From the NCBI RefSeq assembly GCF_014050225.1, contig NZ_JACFXV010000043.1, positions 372,001-436,000 on the forward strand: a stretch of 64,000 nucleotides of DNA, read 5' to 3'. Position numbers and translations under genes: made by a program. The notes beneath the pieces were generated by a model. It did not search any database and was not told where the DNA came from. It worked only from the letters and a program-made list of their open reading frames with translations. Positions 8,753 to 19,794 of this stretch are shown one piece after another. The stretch comes from Stappia albiluteola. Its GTDB lineage: Bacteria; Pseudomonadota; Alphaproteobacteria; Rhizobiales; Stappiaceae. Within the stretch, counting starts at the first letter, position 1. Each line of letters starts with the position of its first letter.

Positions 8753-9837
8753 CCTTGCAGCGTCAGATCTCATTCTGGCTCGTCGCGCTCGCGGCCTTTA
8801 TAGCCTTTCTCTATATTTTCAGTCCGATCCTGCTGCCCTTCGTGGCCGGCATGGCGCTGGCCTATCTGCTCGACCCCGTGGCCGACAGGCTGGAAAAGCT
8901 GGGGTTTGGCCGACTTGCGGCGACCGTGACGATCCTTGTCCTCTTCGTGATCGTCTTCGTGCTGGCGCTGATCCTGATCCTGCCGATCCTCGGCGGACAG
9001 CTCACGGGTTTCATTGCCAATCTGCCCGGCCTGATCGGCAAGTTGCAGCACATCCTCACCGAGCTGATCGGAGACCGGCTGCCTTCGGTCACAGGCGTGA
9101 GCGTCAAGGACCTTCAGGCCAATCTCGGCAATATCCTGGGGCAGGGGGCGAGCTGGCTTGGCGGGCTGCTGCGCTCTCTGTGGAGCGGCGGACAGGCGAT
9201 CCTGTCGATCGTCTCGCTGTTCATCGTCACCCCGGTCGTGGCCTTTTACCTGCTGCTCGACTGGGACCGGATGATCGCCAATATCGATGCCTGGCTGCCC
9301 AGGGACCATCGGGAAACGATCTGCAAGCTCGCGGGGGAGATGAACCTGGCGGTGGCGGGTTTCGTGCGCGGCCAGGTGAGCGTCTGCCTCATCCTTGGTA
9401 CTTTCTATGCCGTCGGACTGGCACTCGTTGGCCTCAATTTCGGCCTGCTGATCGGCCTCGGCGCAGGCGTGATCAGCTTCATTCCCTATGTTGGTGCGAC
9501 GGTTGGTCTGGTGGTGTCGCTGGGTGTCGCCGTCGTTCAGTTCTGGCCTGACTGGCATTGGATCCTGGCGGTACTGGTGGTCTTCGGGATCGGCCAGTTC
9601 CTTGAGGGCAACGTCCTGCAGCCGCGGCTCGTCGGCCGCAGCGTCGGCCTGCACCCCGTCTGGCTGATGTTCGCGCTGTTCGCCTTCGGTTACCTGTTCG
9701 GCTTCGTCGGCCTGCTCATTGCGGTGCCTGCCGCGGCGATGGTCGGCGTGCTGGCCCGTTTTTCCCTGGCGCGGTATCTGGCAAGCCGGCTCTATACTGG
9801 TACCGAGCCAAGAATAGATGGTGCGAACGATGCCTGA
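8749..9837 (+). CDS. AI-2E/PerM family transporter
   Basis: A 362-residue polytopic inner-membrane protein. It starts with the paired N-terminal helices of the family (FSPILLPFVAGMALAYLLDP) and shows the PVVAFYLLLDWDRM and GLNFGLLIGLGAGVISFIPY segments of the AI-2E/PerM fold. The closing motif is GHPVW-like (GLHPVWLMFALFAFGYLFGF). Members export small solutes; the substrate here is unknown. GTG start overlapping the previous stop codon (GTGA) indicates translational coupling. The 3' end overlaps the hdaA start. Confidence 0.88.
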   Translation: MTLQRQISFWLVALAAFIAFLYIFSPILLPFVAGMALAYLLDPVADRLEKLGFGRLAATVTILVLFVIVFVLALILILPILGGQLTGFIANLPGLIGKLQHILTELIGDRLPSVTGVSVKDLQANLGNILGQGASWLGGLLRSLWSGGQAILSIVSLFIVTPVVAFYLLLDWDRMIANIDAWLPRDHRETICKLAGEMNLAVAGFVRGQVSVCLILGTFYAVGLALVGLNFGLLIGLGAGVISFIPYVGATVGLVVSLGVAVVQFWPDWHWILAVLVVFGIGQFLEGNVLQPRLVGRSVGLHPVWLMFALFAFGYLFGFVGLLIAVPAAAMVGVLARFSLARYLASRLYTGTEPRIDGANDA

Positions 9838-10519
9838 TCCCGTCGGCGCCCGGCAATTGCCGCTCGTCCTGCCGCATGAAGCGGCGCTGGGACGGGATGA
9901 TTTCCTGATCGGCGGCTCCAACCGCGACGCCTTCGCCCTGGTCGACGGCTGGCCGGACTGGCCGTCGCCGGTTGTGGTACTGGCCGGGCCGATCGGCTCC
10001 GGCAAGACGCATCTGGTCGAGATCTGGCGCGCGATTTCCGGTGCGGCAATTGTCGATGCGGGCGATCTCGGCAGCGTCGATGTTGCGGCCCTTGCCGCGC
10101 AGGGCGCGGTCGCCGTGGAAGATGCCCATCTCGGCTTCGACGAGACCGCGCTGTTCCATCTGCTCAACGCCGCGCGCCAGAGTGGGACAAGCGTGCTGAT
10201 CACCAGCCGCACCTGGCCGCAGGCCTGGCAGTTGTCGCTGCCCGATCTTGCCTCGCGCCTTCGCGCGGCGACGCCGCTGGAAATTCTCGAACCGGACGAC
10301 GACCTGCTGCGGCGGGTGCTGGTGAAGCTTTTTTCCGACCGCCAGATCATGGTGGAACCGTCTGTCGTCGATTTCCTGGTCACGCGTATGGAGCGCTCGT
10401 TGTTCGCCGCCGGACGGGCAGTGGACTCGCTCGATCGCAAGTCCTTGGCCGAAGGTCGGCGGATCACCCGCCCTCTGGCCGCCCGCTGTCTCGAAAGCGC
10501 CGACCCGCAAGCCGAATGA
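9818..10519 (+). CDS. hdaA: HdaA, DnaA-related regulatory inactivator of DnaA
   Basis: A 233-residue short AAA+ protein related to DnaA but lacking its N-terminal and DNA-binding domains. It shows Walker A GPIGSGKTHL, a degenerate Walker B (AVAVEDAHLG), and the sensor-type SVLITSRTWPQAW. N-terminal QLPLVLP is a clamp-binding-like motif (Q-L-x-L), the way Hda proteins bind DnaN. Hda proteins promote ATP hydrolysis by DnaA after initiation. The PerM-HdaA-PPK order is common in Rhizobiales. ATG 9830 is an alternative start; neither has a strong ribosome binding site. Confidence 0.88.
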   Translation: MVRTMPDPVGARQLPLVLPHEAALGRDDFLIGGSNRDAFALVDGWPDWPSPVVVLAGPIGSGKTHLVEIWRAISGAAIVDAGDLGSVDVAALAAQGAVAVEDAHLGFDETALFHLLNAARQSGTSVLITSRTWPQAWQLSLPDLASRLRAATPLEILEPDDDLLRRVLVKLFSDRQIMVEPSVVDFLVTRMERSLFAAGRAVDSLDRKSLAEGRRITRPLAARCLESADPQAE

Positions 10520-10637
10520 CGGTTTCGCCGCGCCCCGGCACGGCCAAGCCCCGTATGGCTAAGGCATGAAAAATCCGTCACATTAAACGGATAAGTACAT
10601 GGGTTCGGCAAACCGGATCCAGCCTGTGGGGATTGAA

Positions 10638-12866
10638 ATGGACGATACGAGTGAACTGGCCGAGGGCATCGTTCAGGCGGAAGAGGCGGCAACCGACGCA
10701 ATAGCGCCGCGACTGGATGCGGCCGAAGCGCTGGCCGGCCATCCCGAACGCTTCATGAACCGCGAGCTGTCCTGGCTCCAGTTCAACCTGCGCGTTCTGG
10801 AGGAATCCGAAAACGAACACCATCCGCTGCTGGAAAGGCTGCGGTTTCTGTCGATATCGGCCAACAATCTCGACGAGTTCTTCATGGTTCGCGTCGCGGG
10901 CCTGCTGGGCCAGCAGCGGCTTGGCGTCGGCACCCGCTCCGATGACGGGCTGACACCGACGGGCCAGCTGGAAAAGATCACCCAGGCCGTGCAGAAGCTG
11001 CAGAGCGAGCAGCAACGCTGCTGGCGCGACATGCGTGGACGGCTTGCCGAAGACGGCATCATGATCGTCGACGGGCCGGACTTGTCGGCTGAAGACCGAT
11101 CATGGCTGGAGGATTATTTCCTCTCCCACATCTTCCCTGTGCTGACGCCGCTTGCCATCGATCCGGCGCATCCCTTCCCGTTCATTCCCAATCTCGGGTT
11201 CTCGCTGGTGCTGGAGCTCGCCGCCGCAAAGGGCGGTCGGGGAATGACCGCGCTGCTGCGCATTCCCTCCCAGATCGACCGTTTCGTGCAATTGCCGGCA
11301 CGCGACGGAGACGACAGGAAGGTGTTCCGCTTCATTACGATCGAGAATGCTATCGGCCTGTTCACGGGCAAGCTCTTCCCGGGCTACGAGGTGCGAGGCA
11401 AGGGTGCCTTCAGGGTGATCCGCGATTCCGACCTTGAAATCGAGGAGGAGGCGGAGGATCTGGTGCGCCTGTTCGAGACAGCGTTGAAGCGGCGGCGGCG
11501 CGGCTCGGTTATCCGTCTCGAAATCGAGGAGGCGACGCCGGCCGGCCTGCGCGACTTCGTGGCCGAAGCGCTGCATGTCGAAGAGGAGGAATGCTTCCTG
11601 GTCGACGGGCTGCTGGCGCTGAACAATCTGTCGCAGCTGGTGGGGATCGATCGGGAGGACCTGAAGTTCCATCCCTTCACGGCGCGCTTTCCCGAGCGCA
11701 TCCGCGAACATGGCGGCGATTGCTTCTCCGCGATCCAGCAGAAGGACATCGTCGTCCATCACCCCTATGAATCCTTCGACGTCGTGGTGCAGTTCCTGCG
11801 TCAGGCGGCGCAGGATCCCGATGTGGTGGCGATCAAGCAGACGCTCTACCGCACCTCCAACGATTCCCCGATCGTGCGCGCGCTCGGGGAAGCCGCGGAA
11901 GCCGGAAAATCGGTGACGGCACTGGTGGAGCTTAAGGCGCGTTTCGACGAGGAAGCCAATATTCGCTGGGCGCGCGACCTTGAACGCGCCGGCGTACAGG
12001 TAGTCTTTGGCTTCATCGAGCTGAAGACCCATTCGAAGCTTTCCATGGTGGTGCGGCGCGAGCACGGCGAATTGCGCACCTATTGCCATATCGGAACGGG
12101 CAACTATCACCCGATCACCGCGCGCATATACACCGACCTGTCCTATTTCACCGCCGACCCGGCGATCGGCCGCGACGTGGCGAAGATCTTCAACTACATC
12201 ACCGGCTACGCTGAACCCGTCGAACTTGAGCGGCTGTCGATTTCGCCGGTGAAGCTGCGCTCGGACATCCTCAAGCTCATCAAGGACGAGATCGAGCATG
12301 CCAGGGCGGGGCGCCCAGCGCAGATCTGGATGAAGATGAACTCGCTGGTCGATCCCGGCATCATCGACGCGCTCTACGAAGCGAGCCAGGAGGGTGTGGA
12401 AATCGATCTGGTGGTGCGCGGCATCTGCTGTTTGCGGCCAGGGATTCCGGGCTTTTCCGAGAATATCCGCGCCAAGTCGATCGTGGGTCGATTCCTCGAG
12501 CACAGCCGCATCTTCTGCTTCGGCAACGGCCATGGGCTTCCCTCGCCAAAAGCGATTGTCTATATCGGCTCCGCCGATCTGATGCCGCGCAACATCGACC
12601 GGCGCGTCGAGGTGCTGGCACCCCTGCTGACACCGACGGTGCATGAGCAGGTGCTTGGGCAGATCATGGTGGCCAACCTGAGGGACAACCAGCAAAGCTG
12701 GCGGCTCCTGCCGGACGGCGGCCATGAGCGCGTCAAGCCGAGGAAAGGCGAAGAGCCGTTCAACGCGCATGAGTACTTCATGACGAACCCGTCGCTGTCG
12801 GGACGCGGCAAGTCGCTGAAGAGCCATTCGCCGAAATCCTTCGTGGAGCGAAGAAAGCGTGGCTGA
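10638..12866 (+). CDS. ppk1: Polyphosphate kinase 1
   Basis: A 742-residue enzyme making polyphosphate from ATP. The N-terminal domain has [31 protein letters not shown]; the catalytic phospholipase-D-like halves have [11 protein letters not shown] and the phospho-His region [13 protein letters not shown], then LYTDL-like [12 protein letters not shown]-terminal [19 protein letters not shown] is typical. GGGGATTG precedes the ATG at 10638; an ATG 39 bases earlier lacks a site. It overlaps ppx by 8 bases, a synthesis/degradation pair for polyphosphate. Confidence 0.97.
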   Translation: MDDTSELAEGIVQAEEAATDAIAPRLDAAEALAGHPERFMNRELSWLQFNLRVLEESENEHHPLLERLRFLSISANNLDEFFMVRVAGLLGQQRLGVGTRSDDGLTPTGQLEKITQAVQKLQSEQQRCWRDMRGRLAEDGIMIVDGPDLSAEDRSWLEDYFLSHIFPVLTPLAIDPAHPFPFIPNLGFSLVLELAAAKGGRGMTALLRIPSQIDRFVQLPARDGDDRKVFRFITIENAIGLFTGKLFPGYEVRGKGAFRVIRDSDLEIEEEAEDLVRLFETALKRRRRGSVIRLEIEEATPAGLRDFVAEALHVEEEECFLVDGLLALNNLSQLVGIDREDLKFHPFTARFPERIREHGGDCFSAIQQKDIVVHHPYESFDVVVQFLRQAAQDPDVVAIKQTLYRTSNDSPIVRALGEAAEAGKSVTALVELKARFDEEANIRWARDLERAGVQVVFGFIELKTHSKLSMVVRREHGELRTYCHIGTGNYHPITARIYTDLSYFTADPAIGRDVAKIFNYITGYAEPVELERLSISPVKLRSDILKLIKDEIEHARAGRPAQIWMKMNSLVDPGIIDALYEASQEGVEIDLVVRGICCLRPGIPGFSENIRAKSIVGRFLEHSRIFCFGNGHGLPSPKAIVYIGSADLMPRNIDRRVEVLAPLLTPTVHEQVLGQIMVANLRDNQQSWRLLPDGGHERVKPRKGEEPFNAHEYFMTNPSLSGRGKSLKSHSPKSFVERRKRG

Positions 12867-14388
12867 CGCCAAGAAACGAAAGCCCCTGGTCCGTGGTCGC
12901 TTCAACGGCGATGGGCCGATCGCCATCATAGACATCGGTTCGAATTCCATCCGTCTGGTCGTCTACGAGCGCTACGCACGCGCGCCGACCGGGCTTTTCA
13001 ACGAAAAGGTACTGGCCGGGCTCGGCCGCGGGATCGGTGCGACGGGACGGCTTGCATCCGAGACGGTCACGGTTGCGCTTTCCGCGCTCGCCCGCTTTCG
13101 CCGCATCTGCGACCAGTGCGACGTGAAGGAACTGCACGTGCTGGCGACCGCCGCCGTGCGCGATGCCTCAAACGGCGCAGATTTCATCGAGGATGTGGAG
13201 GACATCTGCCGGGTGCCGGTGCGCGTCCTGTCCGGCAAGGACGAGGCACGGCTTTCGGCCCTTGGCATTATTTCGGGTATCTGGAAGCCGAACGGCGTGG
13301 TCGGCGACCTGGGCGGCGGCAGCCTGGAACTGGTCGAGGTGACAGGCACGGATATAGGCCGCGGGCAGACGCTGCCGCTCGGCGGTATCCGCCTGCAGGA
13401 GGATGCCGACGGCAAGCCGGCGAAGGCGCTGAAGATCGCCGACGACATGCTTGCCAATGTCGGTTGGCTGCCGGAATCGGCAGGCAGGGATTTCTATGCG
13501 GTCGGCGGCACCTGGCGTTCGCTCGGCCGGCTGCATCTCTTCCAGGAAGGCTATCCGCTGCATGTGATGCACGAATACGACATCGCCACGGACGAGGCGA
13601 TCGAGTTCTGCCAGATGGTGGCCCGGCGGGATATCGAATCGATCGACAGCATCGAGACCGTTTCCAAGGCACGCCGGCCGCTGCTGCCCTATGGTGCGGC
13701 GGTGATGGAGAAGGTTCTGCGGCGAATGAAGCCGAAGCGCGTCGTCATGTCGGCGCTTGGCGTGCGCGAGGGCCTGCTCTTCGATCTGTTGCCGAAGAAG
13801 ACGCAGCGCCTCGATCCGCTGGTCGATGCGGCGCGCGAGCTGTCCGAACTCAGATCACGCTCTCCCGATTATGCGGAAGAGCTGATCGACTGGACCGGTC
13901 AGGTTTTCGAGAAGGTGGGCATCGACGAGACCGATGACGAGAAGCGCCTGCGCCATGCCAGCTGCCTGCTGTCGGATATTGGCTGGCGCGCCCATCCCGA
14001 CTATCGCGGCGAGCAGAGCCTCAACATCATCTCCAATGCCGGTTTCGTCGGCGTCGACCACGCGGGCCGGGCCTATCTGGCGCTAGCGGTCTATTACCGT
14101 CACCAGGGCCTGATCGACGACGCGCTGAGCCCGCGCATCCGCGAATTGGCGAATTCAAGGCTGAAGGAGAGGGCGCGTATCCTCGGCGCGGTGCTGCGCG
14201 TCGCTTCGGTGATCAGCGCCTCGGTGGAGGGTATCTTGCCGAATTCAAGCTGGGACGTTGACGGGGATTGCGCGGTGCTGCGCCTGCCGGGCGAACTTGC
14301 CATGCTGGATGGCGAGCGCCTGCGCAAGCGTGTCGGCCAGTTCGGCAAGCTCGTCGGCCTGAAGGGGATCGTGCTGCCCCTGCCGTGA
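12859..14388 (+). CDS. ppx: Exopolyphosphatase / pppGpp phosphohydrolase family (Ppx/GppA)
   Basis: A 509-residue ASKHA-fold phosphatase. Phosphate-binding loops: [15 protein letters not shown] near the N terminus and [13 protein letters not shown] around residue 155. [13 protein letters not shown] and [13 protein letters not shown] are also family segments. The C-terminal half contains an HD-like helical domain ([21 protein letters not shown]). Members remove terminal phosphate from polyphosphate or pppGpp. GTG start lies inside the end of ppk1, so the two are translationally coupled. It converges with rnd, 16 bases apart. Confidence 0.93.
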   Translation: MADAKKRKPLVRGRFNGDGPIAIIDIGSNSIRLVVYERYARAPTGLFNEKVLAGLGRGIGATGRLASETVTVALSALARFRRICDQCDVKELHVLATAAVRDASNGADFIEDVEDICRVPVRVLSGKDEARLSALGIISGIWKPNGVVGDLGGGSLELVEVTGTDIGRGQTLPLGGIRLQEDADGKPAKALKIADDMLANVGWLPESAGRDFYAVGGTWRSLGRLHLFQEGYPLHVMHEYDIATDEAIEFCQMVARRDIESIDSIETVSKARRPLLPYGAAVMEKVLRRMKPKRVVMSALGVREGLLFDLLPKKTQRLDPLVDAARELSELRSRSPDYAEELIDWTGQVFEKVGIDETDDEKRLRHASCLLSDIGWRAHPDYRGEQSLNIISNAGFVGVDHAGRAYLALAVYYRHQGLIDDALSPRIRELANSRLKERARILGAVLRVASVISASVEGILPNSSWDVDGDCAVLRLPGELAMLDGERLRKRVGQFGKLVGLKGIVLPLP

Positions 14389-14404
14389 CAGGGGCGCGGG
14401 ACGC

Positions 14405-15628
14405 TTATTCGGCGGCCATTGGAGCCTTTTTGCCGCCCTTGCGGGACTTTCGATGCTCCACATGGCGGATGAGCGGTTCGCCCTGATTGATGACGGCGAC
14501 CTTGCGTCCGTCGAAGGCGAGCGAGATCTCGCCGCGTTTGAGCTTGAGGGCGGTCTCGCCGAACAGTTCGCGGCGCCACCCCTTGAGCGCATCGACGTCG
14601 GCCTCGTCATCGGCGGCGATCTGCTCAAGGTCCTCGACCGTCGCGATCACTTTTGCCGCAACACCCTGATCTTCGCTGACGAGTTTCAACAGAACCTTCA
14701 GCAGATCGACTGCAGCGCCCGAACCATCCGGCGCCGGCCGGCCCTTCGGGATGCTGGGCAACTGGTCCTTCGGCAGCGACAGGGCGCGATTGACCGCAGC
14801 CAGGATCTCATCGGCCGCACGTGAGCGCTCGAAGCCGCGCGGCATCGTGCGCAGCGATCCGAGGGCGGCCGAATTTCGGGGTTGTTGTGCTGCGATTTCG
14901 TAGATCGCATCGTCCTTCAGCACCCTGTTGCGCGGCACGTCGCGGCCCTGGGCCTCCCGCTCGCGCCATGCGGCGACCTCCTGCAGCACGGCGAGTTCGG
15001 CGGGTTTGCGCACCCGCAGCTTCAGCCGTTGCCAGGCGCGTTCGGGATCGGTGCGATAGGTCGCTTCCGAGGTCAGCACTTCCATCTCGTCGGCCACCCA
15101 GTGCGAGCGGTCCTGTTCGGCCAGGTTGGCTTTGAGGAAGCCGTACACGTCGCGCAGATGGGTGACATCGGCCAGTGCATAGTCAAGCTGCTTGTCGGAA
15201 AGCGGGCGGCGCGACCAGTCGGTGAAGCGCGATGACTTGTCGATCCGCGCGCCGGTTATCTTGCCAACGAGTTGGTCGTAGGAGATCGAATCGCCGAAGC
15301 CGCACACCATCGCCGCAACCTGGGTATCGAAGACAGGATGCGGGATGAAGCCGCCGAGATGATAGACGATCTCGATGTCCTGCCGCGCCGCGTGGAAGAC
15401 CTTGATCACGCTCTCGTCGCGCATCAGGGCGAAGAAGGGCGCGAGTTCCAGTTCGCCCGACAGCGCATCCACAATGACGGCCTCCTCGGGCGAGGCCATC
15501 TGGATGACGCAAAGCTTCGGCCAGAAGGTCGTTTCCCGAAGGAATTCGGTGTCGACCGTCACAAAGTCATGCTTGGCAAGACGGGTGCAGGCGGCGGTGA
15601 GTTCGGCGGTTTTCGTTATGACTTTCAT
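14405..15628 (-). CDS. rnd: Ribonuclease D
   Basis: A 407-residue 3'-5' exoribonuclease trimming tRNA precursors. DEDD-type catalytic residues: [11 protein letters not shown] (first Asp and Glu), [12 protein letters not shown] (second Asp) and [13 protein letters not shown] (third Asp with Tyr). One HRDC domain follows ([16 protein letters not shown]... [11 protein letters not shown]). The start at 15628 ([10 protein letters not shown]) fits the family; the upstream in-frame extension is not conserved-looking. It is transcribed convergently to ppx and divergently from aspS. Confidence 0.94.
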   Translation of the reverse strand: MKVITKTAELTAACTRLAKHDFVTVDTEFLRETTFWPKLCVIQMASPEEAVIVDALSGELELAPFFALMRDESVIKVFHAARQDIEIVYHLGGFIPHPVFDTQVAAMVCGFGDSISYDQLVGKITGARIDKSSRFTDWSRRPLSDKQLDYALADVTHLRDVYGFLKANLAEQDRSHWVADEMEVLTSEATYRTDPERAWQRLKLRVRKPAELAVLQEVAAWREREAQGRDVPRNRVLKDDAIYEIAAQQPRNSAALGSLRTMPRGFERSRAADEILAAVNRALSLPKDQLPSIPKGRPAPDGSGAAVDLLKVLLKLVSEDQGVAAKVIATVEDLEQIAADDEADVDALKGWRRELFGETALKLKRGEISLAFDGRKVAVINQGEPLIRHVEHRKSRKGGKKAPMAAE

Positions 15629-16001
15629 GGTGATCGCGAGATATAGCGCAGCTTCGCCGCTTTGTCGCCACGAAACCGCCAAAGCAATTGCACGATCATC
15701 CCAATTGCCTATACCTCCGTCCGGCAGGGCCCAAGCGGTTCCGCGTTGCGAGGCGAGGCGTCGCGAGTGTGACCCGCATCAATGGCGGGGGCGTTCTTTT
15801 CGCGCAAATCTTGACTTTGCCGGCGCGGCATGGCTTGTCCACCCGGCGCGCCGCGACGGTGCAACAACGAATTTCCTGCCGGAGGCGGCCGGGCCCGAAA
15901 GAAGAGGTCCGGCGGTCTCGGGTGGATCTGAACTCATGTGTTTTCGGGGCCGGCACCAGCCGGGCATCGGTCCCGTCCAGTTATCCGGTGTCGAGGTCAA
16001 T
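15629..16001. promoter_or_regulatory. 373-base divergent gap between rnd and aspS
   Basis: No gene was recognised. It should hold the promoters of both rnd (leftward) and aspS (rightward). A possible sigma-70-like element rightward is TTGCAC at 15688 with CTATAC at 15709, spacing 15, which is short of the usual 17; it is weak evidence. A second weak candidate is CTTGAC near 15809. The GAGG just before 16002 is the aspS ribosome binding site. Confidence 0.35.
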
Positions 16002-17786
16002 ATGCATCGCTATCGCAGTCACACTTGCGGAGAATTGCGGGAAAGCCACGTTGGCGAAACGGCCCGCCTGTCGGGCTGGGTGCACCGCGTGCGCGATCAT
16101 GGCGGTCTGCTCTTCATCGACCTGCGCGATCACTATGGCGTGACGCAATGCGTGGTCGATCCGGATTCTGCGGCCTTCGCGGCCGCCGAAAAAGTGCGTG
16201 CCGAATGGTGCGTGCGAATCGACGGCGAGGTGAAGAAGCGCTCGGACGAGACGATCAATCCGAACCTGCCAACCGGCGCGATCGAGCTTTTCATCCGCGA
16301 TATCGAGGTGCTGGGCGCTTCGAAGGAGCTCCCGCTGCCGGTGTTCGGCGAGCCGGATTATCCCGAGGACGTGCGCCTGACCTATCGTTTCCTCGATCTA
16401 CGGCGAGAGACTTTGCACCGCAACATCATGACGCGCACCAAGGTGATCGCCTCGATCCGCCGCCGCATGATGGAAGCCGGCTTCAACGAGTTCCAGACGC
16501 CGATCCTGACGGCCTCCTCGCCGGAGGGCGCGCGCGACTTCCTGGTGCCCTCGCGCATTCATCCTGGCAAGTTCTACGCGCTGCCGCAGGCGCCCCAGCA
16601 GTTCAAGCAGCTGCTGATGATGTCCGGCTTCGACCGCTACTTCCAGGTCGCTCCCTGCTTCCGCGATGAAGACCCGCGCGCCGATCGCCTGCCGGGCGAG
16701 TTCTACCAGCTCGACCTGGAAATGAGCTTCGTCGAACAGGAGGACGTGTTCCAGGCCATGGAACCGGTCTTGCGCAACCTGTTCGTGGAATTCGCCGCGG
16801 GTAAACCGGTGACCGAGCAGTTGCCGCGCATTCCCTACGCAGAAGCGTTGCGAAAATACGGCACCGACAAACCGGATTTGCGTAATCCTATCGTCATGCA
16901 GGACGTCAGCGAGCATTTCGCGGGATCGGGCTTCAAGATCTTCGCCCGCATGCTGGAAGACGGCAGCGGCAACGAGGTTTGGGCCGTGCCCGCGCCGAAA
17001 GGCGGCAGCCGCGCGTTCTGCGACCGGATGAATTCCTGGGCGCAGAGCGAAGGGCAGCCGGGTCTCGGTTATATTTTCTGGCGCAAGGAAGGCGATGTGC
17101 TGGAAGGCGCCGGCCCGATCGCCAAGAATATTGGCCCGGAGCGAACGGACGCGATCCGCCGCCAGCTCGGTCTCGATGATGGCGATGCCGTGTTTTTCAT
17201 CGCCGGCGACCCCAGGAAATTCTTCGATTTCGCAGGCAAGGCGCGCACCAAGGCGGGCGAGGATCTCGACCTGGTCGACCGCGACCGTTTCGAGCTGGCC
17301 TGGATCGTCGACTTTCCGATGTACGAGTGGGACGAGGACGAGAAAAAGATCGAGTTCTCGCACAATCCCTTCTCTATGCCACAGGGCGGTCTGGAAGGGC
17401 TGGAGACGGTCGATCCTCTGAAACTCAATGCCTATCAGTACGATATGGTCTGCAATGGTTTCGAGATCGCCTCGGGCGCTATCCGTAACCACAAGCCGGA
17501 AATCATGAAGAAGGCCTTTGCGATTGCCGGCTACGACGAGGCGGTGCTGGAAGAAAAGTTTGGCGGCATGTATCGCGCGTTCCAATATGGCGCCCCTCCG
17601 CATGGCGGCATGGCGGCGGGTATCGATCGCATCGTGATGCTTGTGGTCGGTGCCAAGAACCTGCGCGAAGTGACGCTCTTCCCGATGAACCAGCAGGCCA
17701 ATGACCTGCTGATGGGTGCGCCTTCCGAAGCAACGCCCAAGCAGCTCCGCGAGTTGCATATCCGTCTCAATCTGCCGGAAAGCTGA
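16002..17786 (+). CDS. aspS: Aspartyl-tRNA synthetase
   Basis: A 594-residue class II synthetase of bacterial type. It has the N-terminal OB-fold anticodon domain ([21 protein letters not shown]), motif 2 ([11 protein letters not shown]), the bacterial GAD insertion between motifs 2 and 3, and motif 3 ([17 protein letters not shown]). GAGGT lies just before the ATG, and the frame upstream has no family similarity. It may charge tRNA-Asp alone or also tRNA-Asn; which cannot be decided by eye. A strong terminator follows. Confidence 0.97.
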   Translation: MHRYRSHTCGELRESHVGETARLSGWVHRVRDHGGLLFIDLRDHYGVTQCVVDPDSAAFAAAEKVRAEWCVRIDGEVKKRSDETINPNLPTGAIELFIRDIEVLGASKELPLPVFGEPDYPEDVRLTYRFLDLRRETLHRNIMTRTKVIASIRRRMMEAGFNEFQTPILTASSPEGARDFLVPSRIHPGKFYALPQAPQQFKQLLMMSGFDRYFQVAPCFRDEDPRADRLPGEFYQLDLEMSFVEQEDVFQAMEPVLRNLFVEFAAGKPVTEQLPRIPYAEALRKYGTDKPDLRNPIVMQDVSEHFAGSGFKIFARMLEDGSGNEVWAVPAPKGGSRAFCDRMNSWAQSEGQPGLGYIFWRKEGDVLEGAGPIAKNIGPERTDAIRRQLGLDDGDAVFFIAGDPRKFFDFAGKARTKAGEDLDLVDRDRFELAWIVDFPMYEWDEDEKKIEFSHNPFSMPQGGLEGLETVDPLKLNAYQYDMVCNGFEIASGAIRNHKPEIMKKAFAIAGYDEAVLEEKFGGMYRAFQYGAPPHGGMAAGIDRIVMLVVGAKNLREVTLFPMNQQANDLLMGAPSEATPKQLRELHIRLNLPES

Positions 17787-17831
17787 GGCGAATTCTCACT
17801 CGGCAATTGCGCGGGAAGCGAAAAACGCGAT

Positions 17832-17867
17832 AAGGGCGACTGTCAGCGAATGGCAGTCGCCCTTTTT
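17832..17867 (+). terminator. Rho-independent terminator after aspS
   Basis: An 11-bp stem, AAGGGCGACTG paired with CAGTCGCCCTT, with an 11-base loop and a T5 run directly after it. It lies 45 bases after the aspS stop codon. Confidence 0.88.
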
Positions 17868-17870
17868 CTA

Positions 17871-17897
17871 GAGCGCTTTCGTGGCAGGAAACCGCTC
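17871..17897. repeat. Intergenic palindrome, GAGCGCTTTC type
   Basis: Inverted repeat with arms GAGCGCTTTC and GAAACCGCTC (one mismatch) and a 7-base spacer, directly after the aspS terminator. It resembles the short TCTAGAGCG-type palindromes common between genes in Rhizobiales. With only one copy noticed here, repeat status is not proven. Confidence 0.45.
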
Positions 17898-17985
17898 CAG
17901 GATCAATCTCTTGAGCATATCCTTGCAGCCAAGTCCGATACAGATTTGACGGGATTTGCTCCAGGCGACGGTGCGGGGTAATGCG

Positions 17986-19770
17986 GTGTTGAAACGACTG
18001 GAGAATTGGCTCTTTGGCGATGCCGACAGCGCGCTCGCCCTAATCCGCCGGCTCGTCCAGGAGAATGCGCGCGCCTATCTTCGCCAGTACATGCTGGCCT
18101 TTTTCTTCATGGGGCTGGTAGCCACCTCGACCGCGGCCAGCGCCTGGATCATGAAGGACGTCATCAACGAGGTCTTCATCGATCGCGACAAAACCAAGGT
18201 CTATGCGATCGCACTTGCCGTGTTGGTGATCTTCGCCGTGAAGGGCGGCGCGACCTACGGCCAGATGATCGTGATGAGCCGGATCGGCAACAATATCGTT
18301 GCCTCCGCCCAACGCCGCCTTTTCGACCGCATCACGCATCAAAGCCTGGCCTTCTTCGATCGCATGCCGCTTGGCGATCTCGGTACCAGAATCTCGCACA
18401 ACACCAATGCCGCGCGCGCGGCACTTGAAATGGTCATCACCAGCATCGGGCGCGACCTGCTGACGGTGATCGGGCTCATCGCGGTCATGGTGGTGCAGGA
18501 CCCGGTGATGAGCCTGATCGCCTTCGTCATCATGCCGCCGGCGATCATCGCAGTGTCGGCGCTCGTGCGTCGCGTTCGGCGGATCGCCAAGTCGCAGTTC
18601 GTCTCGCTGTCGCAGATCCTGTCGATCATGCAGGAAACGGCCATCGGCATCCGGATCGTCAAGGCTTTTTCCGCGGAAGAATGGTTGCGTCAACGCATGA
18701 ACGCCGCGGTCGACGACGTGGAGCGGCAGGCCAACAAGATCGCCCGGCTCACGGCAAGGACCTCGCCGATCATGGAGACGCTCGGCGGCTTCGCGATTGC
18801 CGGTATCATTCTCTACGGCGGCTACAGCGTCATCGAGATGGGGCGTGATCCTGGCGGTTTCTTCGCCTTCATCACCGCGCTGTTGCTTGCCTACGATCCC
18901 GCGAAACGCCTTGCACGGCTCAATGTCAATCTTGGCAATTCGCTCGTCGGCGTGCGCCTGATGTACGATCTGCTCGACCGCCCGATCGTGCTGGGCGACA
19001 AGGCGGGCGCGCACGACCTCCCCAAGGGCCCGGGCGAGGTGAGCCTCAAGGATGTAAGGTTCCAGTATGGCGAGGCGCCGGCGCTGAACGGTGTGAGCTT
19101 CACTGCCAGGGCCGGCAATGTCACGGCTCTGGTCGGCCCCTCGGGGGCGGGCAAGTCGACGATCTTTTCGCTGCTTGAGCGCTTCTACGATGTCGCCTCG
19201 GGCCGGATCGAGATCGACGGCAACGACATCCGCGACCTGACGCTCGCGTCTCTGCGCGGCAACCTGGCGCTCGTATCGCAGGATACGTTCCTGTTCGACC
19301 TGTCGGTGAGGGAGAACATCGCACTCGGCCGGCCGGGTGCCAGCGATGCGGAAATCGTCGAAGCCGCCAGGGCAGCCAACGCGCATGATTTCATCATGGC
19401 GATGCCGGAAGGCTACGAGACATCGGTCGGTGAGGGCGGCAACAGGTTGTCAGGCGGCCAGCGTCAGCGCATTGCCATTGCGCGGGCGATGCTGAAGGAC
19501 GCTCGCATCCTCCTGCTGGACGAGGCGACGTCGGCACTCGACTCGGAATCGGAGGCCAAGATCCAGACGGCTCTCGAGCGTCTGATGCAGGGGCGCACGA
19601 CACTCGTCATTGCGCACCGGCTCTCAACGGTGCGTGACGCGAACCGCATTCTCGTCTTCGACAAGGGGATGCTGGTCGAGGAGGGAAGCCACCACGAACT
19701 CTTCGCCCGTGACGGCCTTTATCGTCGCCTCTGCGACTTGCAGTTCCGCGAGCCGGACGCGGCCGCATAG
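17986..19770 (+). CDS. ABC exporter, fused permease and ATPase (MsbA-like)
   Basis: A 594-residue half-transporter: six N-terminal membrane helices (ABC_membrane, about residues 40-310) and a C-terminal ATPase. The ATPase has Walker A GPSGAGKST, Q-loop SQDTFLFD, signature LSGGQRQR, Walker B ILLLDEATSALD and H-loop IAHRLST. It would act as a homodimer exporting a lipid or peptide-like compound; lipid A flipping is possible but unproven. The GTG start is preceded by GGGGT; TTG 17956 is an alternative. It is convergent with the exported unknown protein. Confidence 0.88.
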   Translation: MLKRLENWLFGDADSALALIRRLVQENARAYLRQYMLAFFFMGLVATSTAASAWIMKDVINEVFIDRDKTKVYAIALAVLVIFAVKGGATYGQMIVMSRIGNNIVASAQRRLFDRITHQSLAFFDRMPLGDLGTRISHNTNAARAALEMVITSIGRDLLTVIGLIAVMVVQDPVMSLIAFVIMPPAIIAVSALVRRVRRIAKSQFVSLSQILSIMQETAIGIRIVKAFSAEEWLRQRMNAAVDDVERQANKIARLTARTSPIMETLGGFAIAGIILYGGYSVIEMGRDPGGFFAFITALLLAYDPAKRLARLNVNLGNSLVGVRLMYDLLDRPIVLGDKAGAHDLPKGPGEVSLKDVRFQYGEAPALNGVSFTARAGNVTALVGPSGAGKSTIFSLLERFYDVASGRIEIDGNDIRDLTLASLRGNLALVSQDTFLFDLSVRENIALGRPGASDAEIVEAARAANAHDFIMAMPEGYETSVGEGGNRLSGGQRQRIAIARAMLKDARILLLDEATSALDSESEAKIQTALERLMQGRTTLVIAHRLSTVRDANRILVFDKGMLVEEGSHHELFARDGLYRRLCDLQFREPDAAA

Positions 19771-19794
19771 AGCCGCTGCGCCGCCAGCATTCGC

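Noticed and set aside
8770-10701. Long 643-codon open frame on the minus strand
   Set aside because: It runs opposite to the PerM and HdaA genes, which have clear family motifs; its translation is Arg/Gln/Asp-rich and unlike a real protein.
11100-12950. 616-codon antisense open frame over ppk1
   Set aside because: PPK1 motifs are complete on the plus strand, so this is a shadow frame.
15375-16001. Long N-terminal extension of aspS
   Set aside because: It runs antisense through rnd and across the intergenic gap; the synthetase starts normally at 16002 with GAGGT upstream.
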